Below, piece after piece: positions 28,664-37,270 of a DNA stretch of 64,000 nt. Each line of letters begins with the position of its first letter. The first letter of the stretch is position 1. The DNA is from Lusitaniella coriacea LEGE 07157. GTDB taxonomy: Bacteria; Cyanobacteriota; Cyanobacteriia; Cyanobacteriales; Spirulinaceae. The notes under the pieces were generated by a model. It had not been told where the DNA came from, made no database searches, and saw nothing but the letters and a program-made list of their open reading frames with translations. The translations under genes were made by a program, and so were the position numbers. The stretch spans positions 107,077 to 171,076 of the forward strand of contig NZ_JADEWZ010000008.1 in the NCBI RefSeq assembly GCF_015207425.1, in the 5' to 3' direction.

Positions 28664-28686
28664 CCGAGAGATTTTGCCCTTTGGCG

Positions 28687-28714
28687 ATCCCCCTCAAAAA
28701 GGGGGATTTATTTT
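28687..28714 (+). terminator. Rho-independent terminator of the ABC1 kinase gene
   Basis: ATCCCCCT and AGGGGGAT form an 8-bp stem with a CAAAA loop, then TTTATTTT, 23 bases after the stop. Confidence 0.75.
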
Positions 28715-28860
28715 ACGTGCCGCGAAATTAACCCCCATCTTGTGGTTTTTGAGACTGATTATCTGTAACAATTTGAAAGGTTTCGGCTAGGGACGTAGCA
28801 TCTACGCCCGTACAAGCCTAAATTTAACTGTTCTTAACCCTATAAAACCTACAATTCATA

Positions 28861-29235
28861 ATGTACGGCTATCCCCAACCCCCCTTTTTGTTGCTTGTCT
28901 TTGGTTTATTTATCGGTCTAACCTGTGGTGCGGCGTTTGAAGCGATACTGAAGCAAAAAGTGAATACGTGGTCGAAAAACCGTTCGACTCAGACCCTCGA
29001 TCGACTTGATGAATTCCCGCTTATTTTTTCCTTTTTCGGCATTTGCGTGGGAATTTGTCTCTTCCTTGCGGCAGGTTTGGCAATTTTTGCCCTACCCTTC
29101 TGGCTTTCTTTTGGAATTTCCCTTTTCCTCACCCTTTTTACCGCGCGGCTGATCTGGTCGCCACTCGCTAATGTCTTAATTCAAATCGAAAAAGGCGGTT
29201 CTAAAGCTCTCGATCTCGACTCTTTTGAAGAATAG
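28861..29235 (+). CDS. small membrane protein of unknown function
   Basis: The 124-residue protein has an N-terminal hydrophobic segment with Gly zipper spacing (FLLLVFGLFIGLTCGAAFEA, 9-28), a soluble loop (about 30-55), a second long hydrophobic pair (about 56-100) and an acidic end LDLDSFEE. I recognise no family. A Rho-independent terminator follows it directly, which supports a real transcript. Confidence 0.55.
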   Translation: MYGYPQPPFLLLVFGLFIGLTCGAAFEAILKQKVNTWSKNRSTQTLDRLDEFPLIFSFFGICVGICLFLAAGLAIFALPFWLSFGISLFLTLFTARLIWSPLANVLIQIEKGGSKALDLDSFEE

Positions 29236-29271
29236 CGTTAATATTCCTCAAATCTGCTTGCATTCCTGGGA

Positions 29272-29307
29272 AACCCAACTCAATTTCGATCGCGTTGGGT
29301 TTTTTTA
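29272..29307 (+). terminator. Rho-independent terminator of the small membrane protein gene
   Basis: AACCCAAC and GTTGGGTT form an 8-bp stem with a 14-base loop containing a HIP1-like site, followed by seven T. Confidence 0.75.
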
Positions 29308-29327
29308 TGAATATTCACCAGAGACAG

Positions 29328-29705
29328 CTACTCGTTTGAGTATTTAGCCCGCAGGATTTTTCTATCTGGGTTTAAGAGAAACTGCCAAACAACATTGACG
29401 CTGAAAAATACGGTATAAACGCGCCCTGTGACTTCAATTTGCGTGTGAGAATCTCCTAGATGTTGAACTAATCCGCGACAGGGATTGAGTTTCATCCCAC
29501 GATTGGCATCAGAATGAAAGTAGGACGCGATCGCGCGATGTCCGATAATTGGAGACTCAAACAAAGGATGCAATTCCCCATCTCGGTCGAACAAAGCGAC
29601 TGTTTCCTCAAAACTTTTCCAGTTAAGCGTCTCGAAATAACGCAAGATCGTTAACTCCCCAACGCCATCGATCGTTAAACTAGGGATTGTGGCAGACGAA
29701 CCCAT
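29328..29705 (-). CDS. NTF2-like protein, homologue of the orange carotenoid protein C-terminal domain
   Basis: About 125 residues from the ATG at 29705; an ATG at 29717 and a TTG at 29729 are other possible starts. The pattern ILRYFETLNWKSFEETVALF, LFESPIIGHRAIASYF, GMKLNPCRGLV, VTGRVYTVFFSVNVVWQFLL follows the OCP C-terminal domain closely. The Tyr of ILRYF and the Trp of NVVW align with Tyr201 and Trp288 of OCP, which hold the carotenoid keto group. A Cys in LNPCRG may allow disulfide dimers. The protein ends early, without the final OCP helix. Such stand-alone homologues carry carotenoid. No OCP or FRP gene is in the window. Confidence 0.7.
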   Translation of the reverse strand: MGSSATIPSLTIDGVGELTILRYFETLNWKSFEETVALFDRDGELHPLFESPIIGHRAIASYFHSDANRGMKLNPCRGLVQHLGDSHTQIEVTGRVYTVFFSVNVVWQFLLNPDRKILRAKYSNE

Positions 29706-29938
29706 TATCAGCACCATGATCCAGAACAATCCTAAAAATATTATTTCTTTTTTACAACAACCAACTCAGTTAAGACATCTCTCTATCAGTAGACCCGCCG
29801 GTTAATTTTGTTTGTGACAAGTTATAGCAGGAAGTGTCAAGCTCGTTTTTGAATAAGTCCAGTAGATACCATTACGGTACTCTATGTTTGTTAGTTCCGA
29901 ACCAAAATCAAAATAGAATTCTAGCGCGTTAATCCGTT

Positions 29939-30892
29939 ATGTCAACCTCTGTCAATTTTCCCATCAATGCCGATCGCGTTAAGCAGCAAGCACTAGAAAT
30001 TGGCTTTCATCAGGTGGGAATTGCTGATGTCCAAGGAGGAGGAGTACCCAATGACTCTATTGAGCGCTTACAAGACTGGCTAGCCCTCGGATATCAAGCA
30101 GATATGGCATGGATGGCGAATCCCAAACGTCAGAATATTCGCGCCGTCATGAGCAATGTGAAGTCTGTTATTTGCGTTGCCCTCAATTACTACACGCCCC
30201 ACCAACGTCCCCAAAGTGTCGAATACGGGAAGATTTCTCGTTATGCTTGGGGACGAGACTACCACAAGGTGATGCACAAAAAATTAAAAGCCTTTTCCCG
30301 TTGGTTGCAAGAACAAGGAGAAGGCATTCAGACTCGCTACTATGCGGATACGGGCCCCATTCAGGATAAAGTTTGGGCGCAAGAAGCAGGGATCGGCTGG
30401 ATTGCTAAGAATGGAAATTTGATTACGAGAGAATATGGCAGTTGGGTTTTTTTAGGGGAAATTTTGACCAACTTAGACCTAAAACCCGATACGCCCCACC
30501 GCGAACATTGCGGGACTTGTACTCGTTGTATTGAAGCTTGTCCCACAGGCGCGATCGCGCAACCCTTTGTCGTCGATGCCAATCGCTGTATTGCCTACCA
30601 TACCATTGAAAATCGTTCCGAACAGTTGCCCAAAGCCATTTCCTCACATCTAGAAGGTTGGGTTGCAGGATGCGACATTTGCCAGGATGTTTGTCCTTGG
30701 AATCAGCGTTTTTCCCAAGAAACAGATATTGCCGCGTTTCAGCCCTATCCCGGTAATGTTGCCCCTAAACTCGCAGATTTAGCCGAAATATCCGATGAGA
30801 ACTGGGATAAAACCTTTGTCGCCTCCGCACTTCGTCGCATTAAACCGGATATGCTCAGACGTAATGCCCGTGCTAATCTTGAAGCGTTATAG
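29939..30892 (+). CDS. queG: epoxyqueuosine reductase
   Basis: QueG reduces epoxyqueuosine to queuosine in tRNA, the last step of the pathway, using a cobalamin cofactor and two [4Fe-4S] clusters. The 317-residue protein shows both cluster motifs: CGTCTRCIEACPTGA (about 190-204) and CDICQDVCPWNQ (about 245-256). The cobalamin/substrate region includes YADTGPIQDKVWAQEAGIGW (about 138-157). Length and ending are complete, with no C-terminal HEAT extension. It appears monocistronic. Confidence 0.95.
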   Translation: MSTSVNFPINADRVKQQALEIGFHQVGIADVQGGGVPNDSIERLQDWLALGYQADMAWMANPKRQNIRAVMSNVKSVICVALNYYTPHQRPQSVEYGKISRYAWGRDYHKVMHKKLKAFSRWLQEQGEGIQTRYYADTGPIQDKVWAQEAGIGWIAKNGNLITREYGSWVFLGEILTNLDLKPDTPHREHCGTCTRCIEACPTGAIAQPFVVDANRCIAYHTIENRSEQLPKAISSHLEGWVAGCDICQDVCPWNQRFSQETDIAAFQPYPGNVAPKLADLAEISDENWDKTFVASALRRIKPDMLRRNARANLEAL

Positions 30893-30897
30893 CAAAA

Positions 30898-30940
30898 GGC
30901 AGGTGGCAGAGGGCAGAGGGCAGAAGAGAAAGGCTTGAAG
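30898..30940. repeat. purine-rich short tandem repeat
   Basis: Two to three copies of a GGCAGAGG-type unit follow the queG stop. A similar purine-rich low-complexity run (GGGGAAGCGG type) lies at about 35838-35875. These are common in cyanobacterial gaps, with no known role. Confidence 0.5.
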
Positions 30941-31138
30941 GATCGAGGCTTCAGGGTTTGCTGTTGTCCTAACCCGAATGCGTAGTGCTATACAATAGTC
31001 CGCGCGCGATCGTTACGAAGAACGAGTGTTTGATTTCGAGAAGTGTTATAAATTGCTTATTTGTGAGGAAAGATAGAAAATATTCGATCGCTTTAAACCT
31101 TGAATGCGCCCACAGCTTATACACTCTCTTCCTCAACC

Positions 31139-31810
31139 ATGAACGCTGTTTTTGTTGTTTTCGATTTCGATGGTACGCTCGCGGATTCTCGCCTTGCCTT
31201 TTTGGACATTATTAATCGCCTTGCTGATGAATTTGGCTATCAGCCTGTCAGCAACGAAGAAGCCGACAAAATGCGTCGTTTAAGCTCAAAAGAAATTGTC
31301 CAACAATCCAAAGTTCCTCCTGTAAAAATTCCATTTTTATTACGCAGACTCAAAAGAGAATTAAGCAAGGAAATCGTTGACATCCTCCCCATTCCCGGAA
31401 TTGAAACAAGCTTAAGAGAGTTAAAGGATTGCGGATTTGAACTAGGAATTCTAACCTCCAATCTCACAGAAAACGTCAACGCTTTTTTAGAAAAAAATAA
31501 TTTGCAAAATTTATTCACTTTTGTTTATTCTGAGAACAATTTATTTGGCAAAGATAAAGCACTCAAAAAAGTCTTCAAACGCCATGAAATTGCGCCTGAG
31601 AACTCAATTTATGTGGGCGATGAAACTAGGGATATTGAAGCCGCACGAAAAATGAAAGTTAAGTGCATTGCAGTGAGTTGGGGATTCAACGCGAAAGATG
31701 CGTTAGCTAGATATCAACCAGACTTTTTGGTAGACGATCCCCAGGAACTCATTCGCGTCATTCAATCTGTAGATGACGCAAGCCGACTTAGGGAAGTGTC
31801 AAGAGAATAA
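31139..31810 (+). CDS. HAD-family hydrolase, phosphoglycolate-phosphatase-like
   Basis: I start at the ATG at 31139 because MNAVFVVFDFDGTLADS is the normal HAD N-terminus; the frame is open 13 codons upstream. The 223-residue protein has motif I FDFDGTLADS (both Asp present), motif II LTSN (near 118), motif III Lys in KDKALKK, and motif IV VGDETRDIEAAR. A helical cap sits between motifs I and II (about 20-90). It is a phosphatase of the Gph/PpaX group. The substrate cannot be told from the sequence. Confidence 0.85.
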   Translation: MNAVFVVFDFDGTLADSRLAFLDIINRLADEFGYQPVSNEEADKMRRLSSKEIVQQSKVPPVKIPFLLRRLKRELSKEIVDILPIPGIETSLRELKDCGFELGILTSNLTENVNAFLEKNNLQNLFTFVYSENNLFGKDKALKKVFKRHEIAPENSIYVGDETRDIEAARKMKVKCIAVSWGFNAKDALARYQPDFLVDDPQELIRVIQSVDDASRLREVSRE

Positions 31811-31813
31811 CAA

Positions 31814-32329
31814 TTATGGCAACCGCGCTTTCTGCAAAACAAAACTGACGTACTTTGATTTCCCCCTCGTGTATGCTTCGCGATCTCCCGAAAAGCGTTG
31901 GGCAAGATAATGCTTTAATTGTGCGTAACGTTTCGCTTCATCTGGATGCTCGCGCAGATAATCTCGAAAGATTAAACGTTCCCATAGGATGCTGTCTTGC
32001 TCAACGATGTGAATGTGATGAGTTCGCCCTGGTTTGGGTGGCAAACCTTTAACAAAAAACATTCGTTGAGGATCGGGATTATCAAACCAATAAGCATACC
32101 CCAAGGTTTCTAGCCCAGAGATCGCAATTTGCTTGGCTTCTGTGAGGGAACGAACTCCTATCAAAATATCAATGATGGGCTTTGCGGCTAATCCGGGTAC
32201 TGCGGTGCTGCCAAAATGCTCGATGCGAGAAATAATATTTCCAGTTAAAACCTCACGGATACGCGCGGCTTCCCTCTCAAAAAGTGCCTTCCAGTGCGGA
32301 TTATATTCAACGATGATGACTTCATCCAT
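31814..32329 (-). CDS. GrpB family protein (nucleotidyltransferase fold)
   Basis: The real start is probably the ATG at 32329 (MDEVIIVEYNPHWKALFERE), giving 171 residues; the frame runs 47 codons further upstream without homology. GrpB/UPF0157 signatures are present: IEHFGSTAVPGLAAKPIIDI (the G-S motif and Asp pair of a minimal nucleotidyltransferase fold), then RTHHIHIVEQDS and FRDYLREHPDEAKRYAQLK. The substrate is unknown. It converges on the HAD gene, with 3 bases between the stops. Confidence 0.9.
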   Translation of the reverse strand: MDEVIIVEYNPHWKALFEREAARIREVLTGNIISRIEHFGSTAVPGLAAKPIIDILIGVRSLTEAKQIAISGLETLGYAYWFDNPDPQRMFFVKGLPPKPGRTHHIHIVEQDSILWERLIFRDYLREHPDEAKRYAQLKHYLAQRFSGDREAYTRGKSKYVSFVLQKARLP

Positions 32330-32477
32330 TGGTTTACCTTTGGCAAAAAGCTTAAGCAGAGTCTTATTAGACCCCGATCTTAATCTAAAGATATTATGTA
32401 CAATCGATGGGCAAAGAGAAGCGATCGCGCGGGGTCGCGCTACCATTTTCAAATGTAGTCCGTAACACAATTGGAAT

Positions 32478-32834
32478 ATGGAGCCAGATTCATTACCAAC
32501 AGAGTTAATTCTGACGAATTCTCGTCAGTCACTCGGTCGCATTAATTTAGATTGGATGCCCCAACCGGGAAACTATCTCGATGTTGAAGGCAAAACCTAC
32601 GCCGTCCTCGAACGCCACCACCACTATCAATACACGGTTGGTGGTTATTATTTGCAAAAAATTTCTTTGCACGTCAAAACTGCTCAAAGACCAACAGAAA
32701 AGAGTTTGGTGGAGGGACGCTGGGTGATTGGCGATGCTTCTTGTACCTTCAATGCGCGGTCAGAACTCTTGCGCTGTGCGATTCATCCTGAAGGACCTTG
32801 TGAAGGATGTCGATTTTACGAACCTATTGATTAA
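32478..32834 (+). CDS. DUF6464 family protein
   Basis: The 118-residue protein is a cyanobacterial DUF6464-type protein. It has a beta-rich N-terminal half (PQPGNYLDVEGKTYAVLERH) and a conserved C-terminal cysteine set in GRWVIGDASCTFNARSELLR, CAIHPEGPCEGC. The four cysteines (about 88, 99, 107 and 110) could bind a metal. The function is unknown. It converges with fmt. Confidence 0.75.
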   Translation: MEPDSLPTELILTNSRQSLGRINLDWMPQPGNYLDVEGKTYAVLERHHHYQYTVGGYYLQKISLHVKTAQRPTEKSLVEGRWVIGDASCTFNARSELLRCAIHPEGPCEGCRFYEPID

Positions 32835-32870
32835 ATACTTAATCATGAAAACAATTCTACAGAGCTATCG

Positions 32871-32935
32871 CCGCGTCTTTGCGTCCCCGTTTCTCCGTGT
32901 CTGTCCTGTGTAGTCAACTTCAAACCATTTCAGAC
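32871..32935 (-). repeat. dispersed intergenic repeat, copy 2
   Basis: Read on the minus strand it begins TGAAATGGTTTGAAGTTGAC, then CTACACAGGACAGACACGGAG, matching the copy at 12991-13055 at most positions. Its first three bases (TGA) are the stop codon of fmt, so the repeat reaches into the gene end. Confidence 0.6.
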
Positions 32936-33931
32936 TAGGACTTCCCCCACACTCAAGCGCATTCCATTGACAAAATCCCAACCGGATTGGGGCTTTTTAC
33001 CCGCTAATTGGACTTCTTGTAGGAGTAAAAGACCTTCTCCTGTTTGTACGATTGCACCCAGTTTTTTGGCAAACCCAAGGATTTCTCCCGGTTTTCCGGT
33101 AGATTGCGAAAGGTCGGGGTATTGCTGTTGAAGGATTTGTAATGATGGGGGGAGTTGCGTCCAATAGGGTTCGCCGAGGGGGACGGTGGCGAGGATTTTG
33201 AGGGGTTTATCGCGGAAGGTGGCGATGCAGTTGGGATAGAAGGCGCGAATTTGATTGTGGAGCGCGATCGCGGGGCGCGACCAATCTAATGTATAATCTC
33301 CCTTCTGAATTAATGGCGCGTAGGTTGCCTGTTCGTTATTTTGAGGAATGGGTTGAATGCTTCCCTCCGCAACAGCAAACAGGGTTTCAGGCAAAATATC
33401 CGCTCCGATCTCTGCCAAACGAATCCCAAGCTGCTGGGCATTCTCTAGCAATTCCACATCTGTATAAGCGGTTAGCAACATGGCTCCTGTATCCATTCCC
33501 TCGTCCATTAACATGGTGGTTATGCCCGTTTCGCGATCGCCGTTGTAAAGACTCCATTGAATGGGCGCAGCGCCGCGATATTGCGGCAAGATTGAACCAT
33601 GAGCGTTAATAGAGCCGAATTTGGGCATATTTAGGATTTCTAAAGAGAGAATTTGTCCGTAAGCAACCACCACAAAAAAATCCGCTTCTGTTTGGCGCAA
33701 TAATTCCAGGGTTTCCGGCTCTTTTTTGACGCGATGGGGTTGCCAAACGGGAAGATTATTCTCCAATGCAACTTGCTTCACCGCAGAGGGAATCAGTTTT
33801 TTACCCCGTCCCCTGGGTTTATCCGGTTGCGTCACGACAGCTTGGACTGCAATGTCGGGTTCGTTGAGTAAGCCGTTGAGACTGGGTACGGCAAATTGTG
33901 GCGTACCGAAAAAGACAATTTTTATCGTCAT
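32930..33931 (-). CDS. fmt: methionyl-tRNA formyltransferase
   Basis: Fmt formylates Met-tRNA(fMet) for translation initiation. The start is fixed at the ATG at 33931 by an AAGGAA site five bases upstream and by the family N-terminus [18 protein letters not shown]. The 333-residue protein has the formyl-folate/catalytic block [20 protein letters not shown] (Asn, His, with the later Asp in [12 protein letters not shown]), the basic loop PRGRGKKL, and a C-terminal OB-like domain. Its last codons overlap a dispersed repeat. It follows the OmpA-like gene with 32 bases between them on the same strand. Confidence 0.95.
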   Translation of the reverse strand: MTIKIVFFGTPQFAVPSLNGLLNEPDIAVQAVVTQPDKPRGRGKKLIPSAVKQVALENNLPVWQPHRVKKEPETLELLRQTEADFFVVVAYGQILSLEILNMPKFGSINAHGSILPQYRGAAPIQWSLYNGDRETGITTMLMDEGMDTGAMLLTAYTDVELLENAQQLGIRLAEIGADILPETLFAVAEGSIQPIPQNNEQATYAPLIQKGDYTLDWSRPAIALHNQIRAFYPNCIATFRDKPLKILATVPLGEPYWTQLPPSLQILQQQYPDLSQSTGKPGEILGFAKKLGAIVQTGEGLLLLQEVQLAGKKPQSGWDFVNGMRLSVGEVLV

Positions 33932-33963
33932 CAAAATTCCTTGGGGTACTCTTAGGGGGTTGA

Positions 33964-34932
33964 TCAATCCACAGCAATTTCAACGCGACGGTTGCGCTGT
34001 CGATTGGCAGGAGTATCATTTTCCACGAGGGGGCGCGTTTGACCGTAACCAATGGCAACCCAACGGTATTCTTTCCCCAAACGCTGACTGAGATGATTTT
34101 TTAGCATTTCTGCTTGGCGGAAAGAACGCTCTCGATTGAGTTCCGCACTGCCTTTGTCGTCGGTGTGGACTGCAATGCGAATTGTCGAGCCGGAATAGCG
34201 TTGCAAGTCGGTGACAATGGTATCTAGGATTAAGTTTGCGTCCTTGGAGAGGGTATTGTTTTCGGCAAAAAGCACGTCGCTGGGTAGGGTGACTTTAACT
34301 TGGTTGGCGGCGAGGGGGGAATTGTCCACGGCGATGGGAGTGTCCCCAACCATTGTGGTCGCTTGTCCGAGGGCTTGTTCGATGGTTTCGATACGTTCGG
34401 TGAGGGGGCGATCTGCACTGTTCTCAATGCCTAGCCTTGCTTCTAATTCCTGGGCGCGATCGCGCACGGAAGTCCATTCCTTATTCAAACCATCCACTTG
34501 AGCTTGTACCTGCTGTTTTTCCGATCGCGTCAAGGAAATTGCAGGCAGTTTAACCGTCCCCGGTTCTGCGGGTTCGGGGGTTTTGTTCAGTTGTTTGGTT
34601 TGTCGTTGCAATATCTCCCAAGCTTCGAGAACGAGGGGTTTTTGGGCTTGGGGACGGGGGGACGCGATTGCGAAAAGAATCCCCGCCACTGCGGCTAAAC
34701 TTCCCCCAACCCCCAATAGCAACAGGCGAAACAAAATACGCCCCAGCCACGCCCATCGAGAGGGGTACTCAATTCGATCGGAAAATTCCTCTTCCACTTC
34801 TAAATCTGGGGATTGTGGTGTTGTTTTATCTGCATTCATCTCAATATCGATCGAATCGCCCAATAAAATTAAAAATTGTTTTAACTCTTCTGCGTAGTTT
34901 AATCGCAGGTTGTTAGTTAAATTACTATACAT
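33964..34932 (-). CDS. OmpA-family C-terminal domain protein, inner-membrane anchored
   Basis: The 322-residue protein has a cytoplasmic leader, one transmembrane helix (about 66-90, [20 protein letters not shown]), a coiled-coil linker (about 140-195) and an OmpA/MotB-like peptidoglycan-binding domain. That domain runs [20 protein letters not shown] (about 250-269), then [11 protein letters not shown] and the ending [20 protein letters not shown]. The single N-terminal anchor is like MotB or TolR-type proteins rather than a barrel. It could tether the cytoplasmic membrane to the cell wall. It is upstream of fmt in one likely transcript. Confidence 0.8.
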   Translation of the reverse strand: MYSNLTNNLRLNYAEELKQFLILLGDSIDIEMNADKTTPQSPDLEVEEEFSDRIEYPSRWAWLGRILFRLLLLGVGGSLAAVAGILFAIASPRPQAQKPLVLEAWEILQRQTKQLNKTPEPAEPGTVKLPAISLTRSEKQQVQAQVDGLNKEWTSVRDRAQELEARLGIENSADRPLTERIETIEQALGQATTMVGDTPIAVDNSPLAANQVKVTLPSDVLFAENNTLSKDANLILDTIVTDLQRYSGSTIRIAVHTDDKGSAELNRERSFRQAEMLKNHLSQRLGKEYRWVAIGYGQTRPLVENDTPANRQRNRRVEIAVD

Positions 34933-35124
34933 TGCTCGACCAATCGGTTCGCAAACCTGTTATAGGTAACATAGCCGGAGATGCATCAATTCTCCTAGCA
35001 ATAAGCTTTCATCGTCAACACGCGCGCGCTCGAGCTAAGTGAGTTAGCACAAACCATTGTAACGATCCTGCAACTGCTGTTATCCGAACATTCCCTTCAA
35101 TATTTATCCTCCATAACGACCGTG

Positions 35125-35805
35125 ATGCAACCTGAAATCCCCCTCGATCCTCTCGATAGCCCCTATCCTATTCCCTGGAATTGGGTTATTGCAACGCACG
35201 CAGAATTCAACGCTCGCCGGGACGCAAACAAGCGATGTTACCGCAGTCCTTCTCTCATTTCCCCCGACGGTCAGTATGCCGCTTATAGCCGCCTGCAAAT
35301 GGAGTCTAATCCCGAAGTAGCGAGCAGCCGGATTACTAGCATTATGTTTTTAGAGAACTTGCAAACAGGAGATCTGCGAACGGTTACGGCGAGTTCGCCT
35401 TTAGCAGACAACCCTTTTGGGGAGAGCGAAGATGCCCAACTTCCCGGAATTCTCTCCATTTTAATTCCCGTCTCTTGGTCCCAGAACGGCGATCGCTTGT
35501 TGGCGCGGCAATTTGAAGGGTTATTTAATACTTCCGAAGCGTCTGATTATGCGGTTGTTTGGGAACGGCGCACTGGGAAGACCTATACTCTTTTTCCTGG
35601 GGAAGTTGAATATACCAATGCGGTTTTGCTGGGTTGGAGTCAAGCGCATTCGGATCGCGTGCTGTTTCGTGCGGGAAGTCTCGGCGAGGAGGATTGGCCT
35701 TTGTGGGCGGTGAATCTTGCGGGTGAAACGGAACTTGCTTGCGAGGATTGTCCCATTGTTTACGGTCAAGTGCGCGATCGCGCTTGGACGGGCCCCCAGG
35801 GTTGA
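35125..35805 (+). CDS. conserved cyanobacterial protein, WD40/TolB-propeller-like
   Basis: The 226-residue protein (ATG at 35125; a GTG precedes it) has strands typical of a partial beta-propeller: PSLISPDGQYAAYSRLQM, SIMFLENLQTGDLRTVTASS and VSWSQNGDRLLARQF. These S-P-D-G and W-S-Q-N-G turns recall TolB/PD40 repeats. No signal peptide is seen. The function is unknown. It is the last gene before the structured, gene-free segment, on the same strand. Confidence 0.6.
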   Translation: MQPEIPLDPLDSPYPIPWNWVIATHAEFNARRDANKRCYRSPSLISPDGQYAAYSRLQMESNPEVASSRITSIMFLENLQTGDLRTVTASSPLADNPFGESEDAQLPGILSILIPVSWSQNGDRLLARQFEGLFNTSEASDYAVVWERRTGKTYTLFPGEVEYTNAVLLGWSQAHSDRVLFRAGSLGEEDWPLWAVNLAGETELACEDCPIVYGQVRDRAWTGPQG

Positions 35806-35943
35806 TATAAAATCCGGTTGAATGCCCTCAGTGCGGAGAGTAAGGGAGCAGGGGAAGCGGGGGAAGCAGGGGGAGTTTTTTTGAGGGGACACGGTGAATT
35901 TTCATGATGTGCAATTACGGAGGATTTGATATCAAGAGGAAAC

Positions 35944-36005
35944 CTACTGGTCTGTCAGTTTTCAATTTGTGGATCGATTCTTTCTCCGCATCTCCCACTC
36001 TCCTC
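35944..36005 (+). repeat. dispersed intergenic repeat, type A copy 1
   Basis: It begins CTACTGGTCTGTCAGTTTTC, then AATTTGTGG and a pyrimidine-rich tail. The diverged second copy is at 39920-39979. This copy ends about 24 bases before the first hairpin of the candidate omega RNA, so the element may have landed in or beside it. Confidence 0.55.
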
Positions 36006-36009
36006 GGTC

Positions 36010-36231
36010 AGCGTTCCCAAGTCCGCGTCATTTGAGGTTTCCTCAAATGCTTGTGCCGGACGTTTGCGTCTTTCGGAGGGGCTGTCTCCTGGGGTTTCCC
36101 CAGGAGTTTATACGCCCCGTCCGACGCGGGGTCTGACCGTTCACCGTGTCAGCCTCAACGCACAAGATCGAGGTTGACGAACCACTAGTGGGTGAGAGAC
36201 GAAGGGGTATAGCGCTGCCATACCCCTTTTT
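36010..36231 (+). ncRNA. candidate standalone omega RNA (HEARO/IscB-type structured RNA)
   Basis: No real gene fits here, but the plus strand folds at many points. P1 is CATTTGAGG/CCTCAAATG (36029-36049, 9 bp perfect). A long-range stem CGGAC/GTCCG (36057-61 with 36119-23) stacks on GGGGC/GCCCC (36078-82 with 36114-18), which encloses CTCCTGGGG/CCCCAGGAG (36086-94 with 36098-106). GTCAGCCTC/GAGGTTGAC (36148-56 with 36170-78) follows, and then the terminator stem AAGGGGTAT/ATACCCCTT (36202-28) with a T-run. GCCGGACG followed by a CCTGGGGTTTCCCCAG hairpin resembles, from memory, the core of published IscB omega RNAs. The guide would lie just before P1. No iscB gene adjoins it. The family name is inference. 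Confidence 0.6.
36202..36231 (+). terminator. Rho-independent terminator closing the structured RNA
   Basis: A 9-bp perfect stem AAGGGGTAT/ATACCCCTT with a 9-base loop is followed by five T on the plus strand only. The minus-strand TPR gene stops a few bases further on, so the terminator serves the plus-strand transcript. Confidence 0.8.
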
Positions 36232-36235
36232 AATT

Positions 36236-36895
36236 CTATTGTCCGCTAAGGCGCTGTTGTACGATATTGCGATTGCGACGAGCGAGTTCGTGGTTGGGAT
36301 CGAGTCTGAGGGCTTCTTCAAAGGCGCTTAGAGCATCTGCATAACGCTCTACCTCGTATAGAACGGCTCCCTTATTGTTCCAAACTAGCGCGTCGTTAGG
36401 ATTAATTTCAATCGCGCGATCGTAAGATTCAATCGCTTCATTGTGTCGTCCCAAACGGCGCAGAGAAACGCCACGATTGACCCAAGCTCTAGAGGGATCG
36501 GACTCTCCCCAACGTCCGTCTCCGGCGATCGCGCGATCGCAACTATCAATTGCCTGTTGGTACCGCTCCAACGCAGCCAACGCCGTACAGCGATTGTACA
36601 GCGCGAGGGAGTCGTTTGGCGCGATCGCAATCGCGCGATTGAGCGATTCCAAGGCTTCCTCTGTTCGTCCTAAATCTGCATAAAGAATCCGTCCTCGATT
36701 CGTCCAAACCGTTGCATCGTTCGCATTCAATTCAATGGCTTTATCGCAAGCTTCCAGAGCAGGCTCTCCGCTCAACTCATAACATTGATTTGCCCACTCC
36801 TCAAAACTATTGGCTTCTTGAGCAAAGGCTGTAGTGCTGGTGAAAGCAACGCCACTCAATGCCATAACAGCCGTTAACAATCTTTTCATCCGCAT
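36236..36895 (-). CDS. secreted tetratricopeptide repeat protein
   Basis: The 219-residue protein has a Sec signal peptide (MRMKRLLTAVMALSGVAF, cleavage near AFA-Q at 25) and about five TPR units from residue 45. These include CDKAIELNANDATVWTNRGR, LNRAIAIAPNDSLALYNRCT, YDRAIEINPNDALVWNNKGA and FEEALRLDPNHELARRNRNI. It would work as a periplasmic or lumenal scaffold. The partner is unknown. It is divergent from the two-partner-secretion gene. Confidence 0.85.
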   Translation of the reverse strand: MRMKRLLTAVMALSGVAFTSTTAFAQEANSFEEWANQCYELSGEPALEACDKAIELNANDATVWTNRGRILYADLGRTEEALESLNRAIAIAPNDSLALYNRCTALAALERYQQAIDSCDRAIAGDGRWGESDPSRAWVNRGVSLRRLGRHNEAIESYDRAIEINPNDALVWNNKGAVLYEVERYADALSAFEEALRLDPNHELARRNRNIVQQRLSGQ

Positions 36896-37270
36896 TTCTC
36901 TTCTTCTTGTCTTACTACTTCTATACGTCTGTCTACTTTCAGATTATGCAATCTTGAATTTAGGGTTTCTCTTGTTATGTTACAGAACAACCTCTAAGCT
37001 TTTTGCTTTCATCAGTTTTTCACAACTTCACGAAAAACCCTAGACGTTTCCTGTTACGATGCGCTAGCTTAGAGAAGACTCCACAAATTGCAAGAATTCC
37101 CTGAGATAAGCTATTGCGTGTTGAATCAAGCAAGTAACTAAAATGCTTGCTGAGTTTGGGTGTGGCTGCCTTGAATTGAAATTTTGCCAATCGCTTTCAT
37201 GCTTATCTTTTCTACTGATGTTATTCGGTGAAATCAGCTATTCGCATTAAAGTTTTCAACGGGGTACTCC
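36896..37270. promoter_or_regulatory. divergent gap between the TPR and exoprotein genes
   Basis: The 375 AT-rich bases must contain both promoters. No hairpin, RNA gene or recognisable operator stands out, and I could not pick a convincing -35/-10 pair. Confidence 0.35.

Noticed and set aside
35926..36177. An 83-residue open frame over the structured RNA region
   Set aside because: No start site, a mixed composition and a strong RNA fold in the same bases. It is better explained as non-coding.
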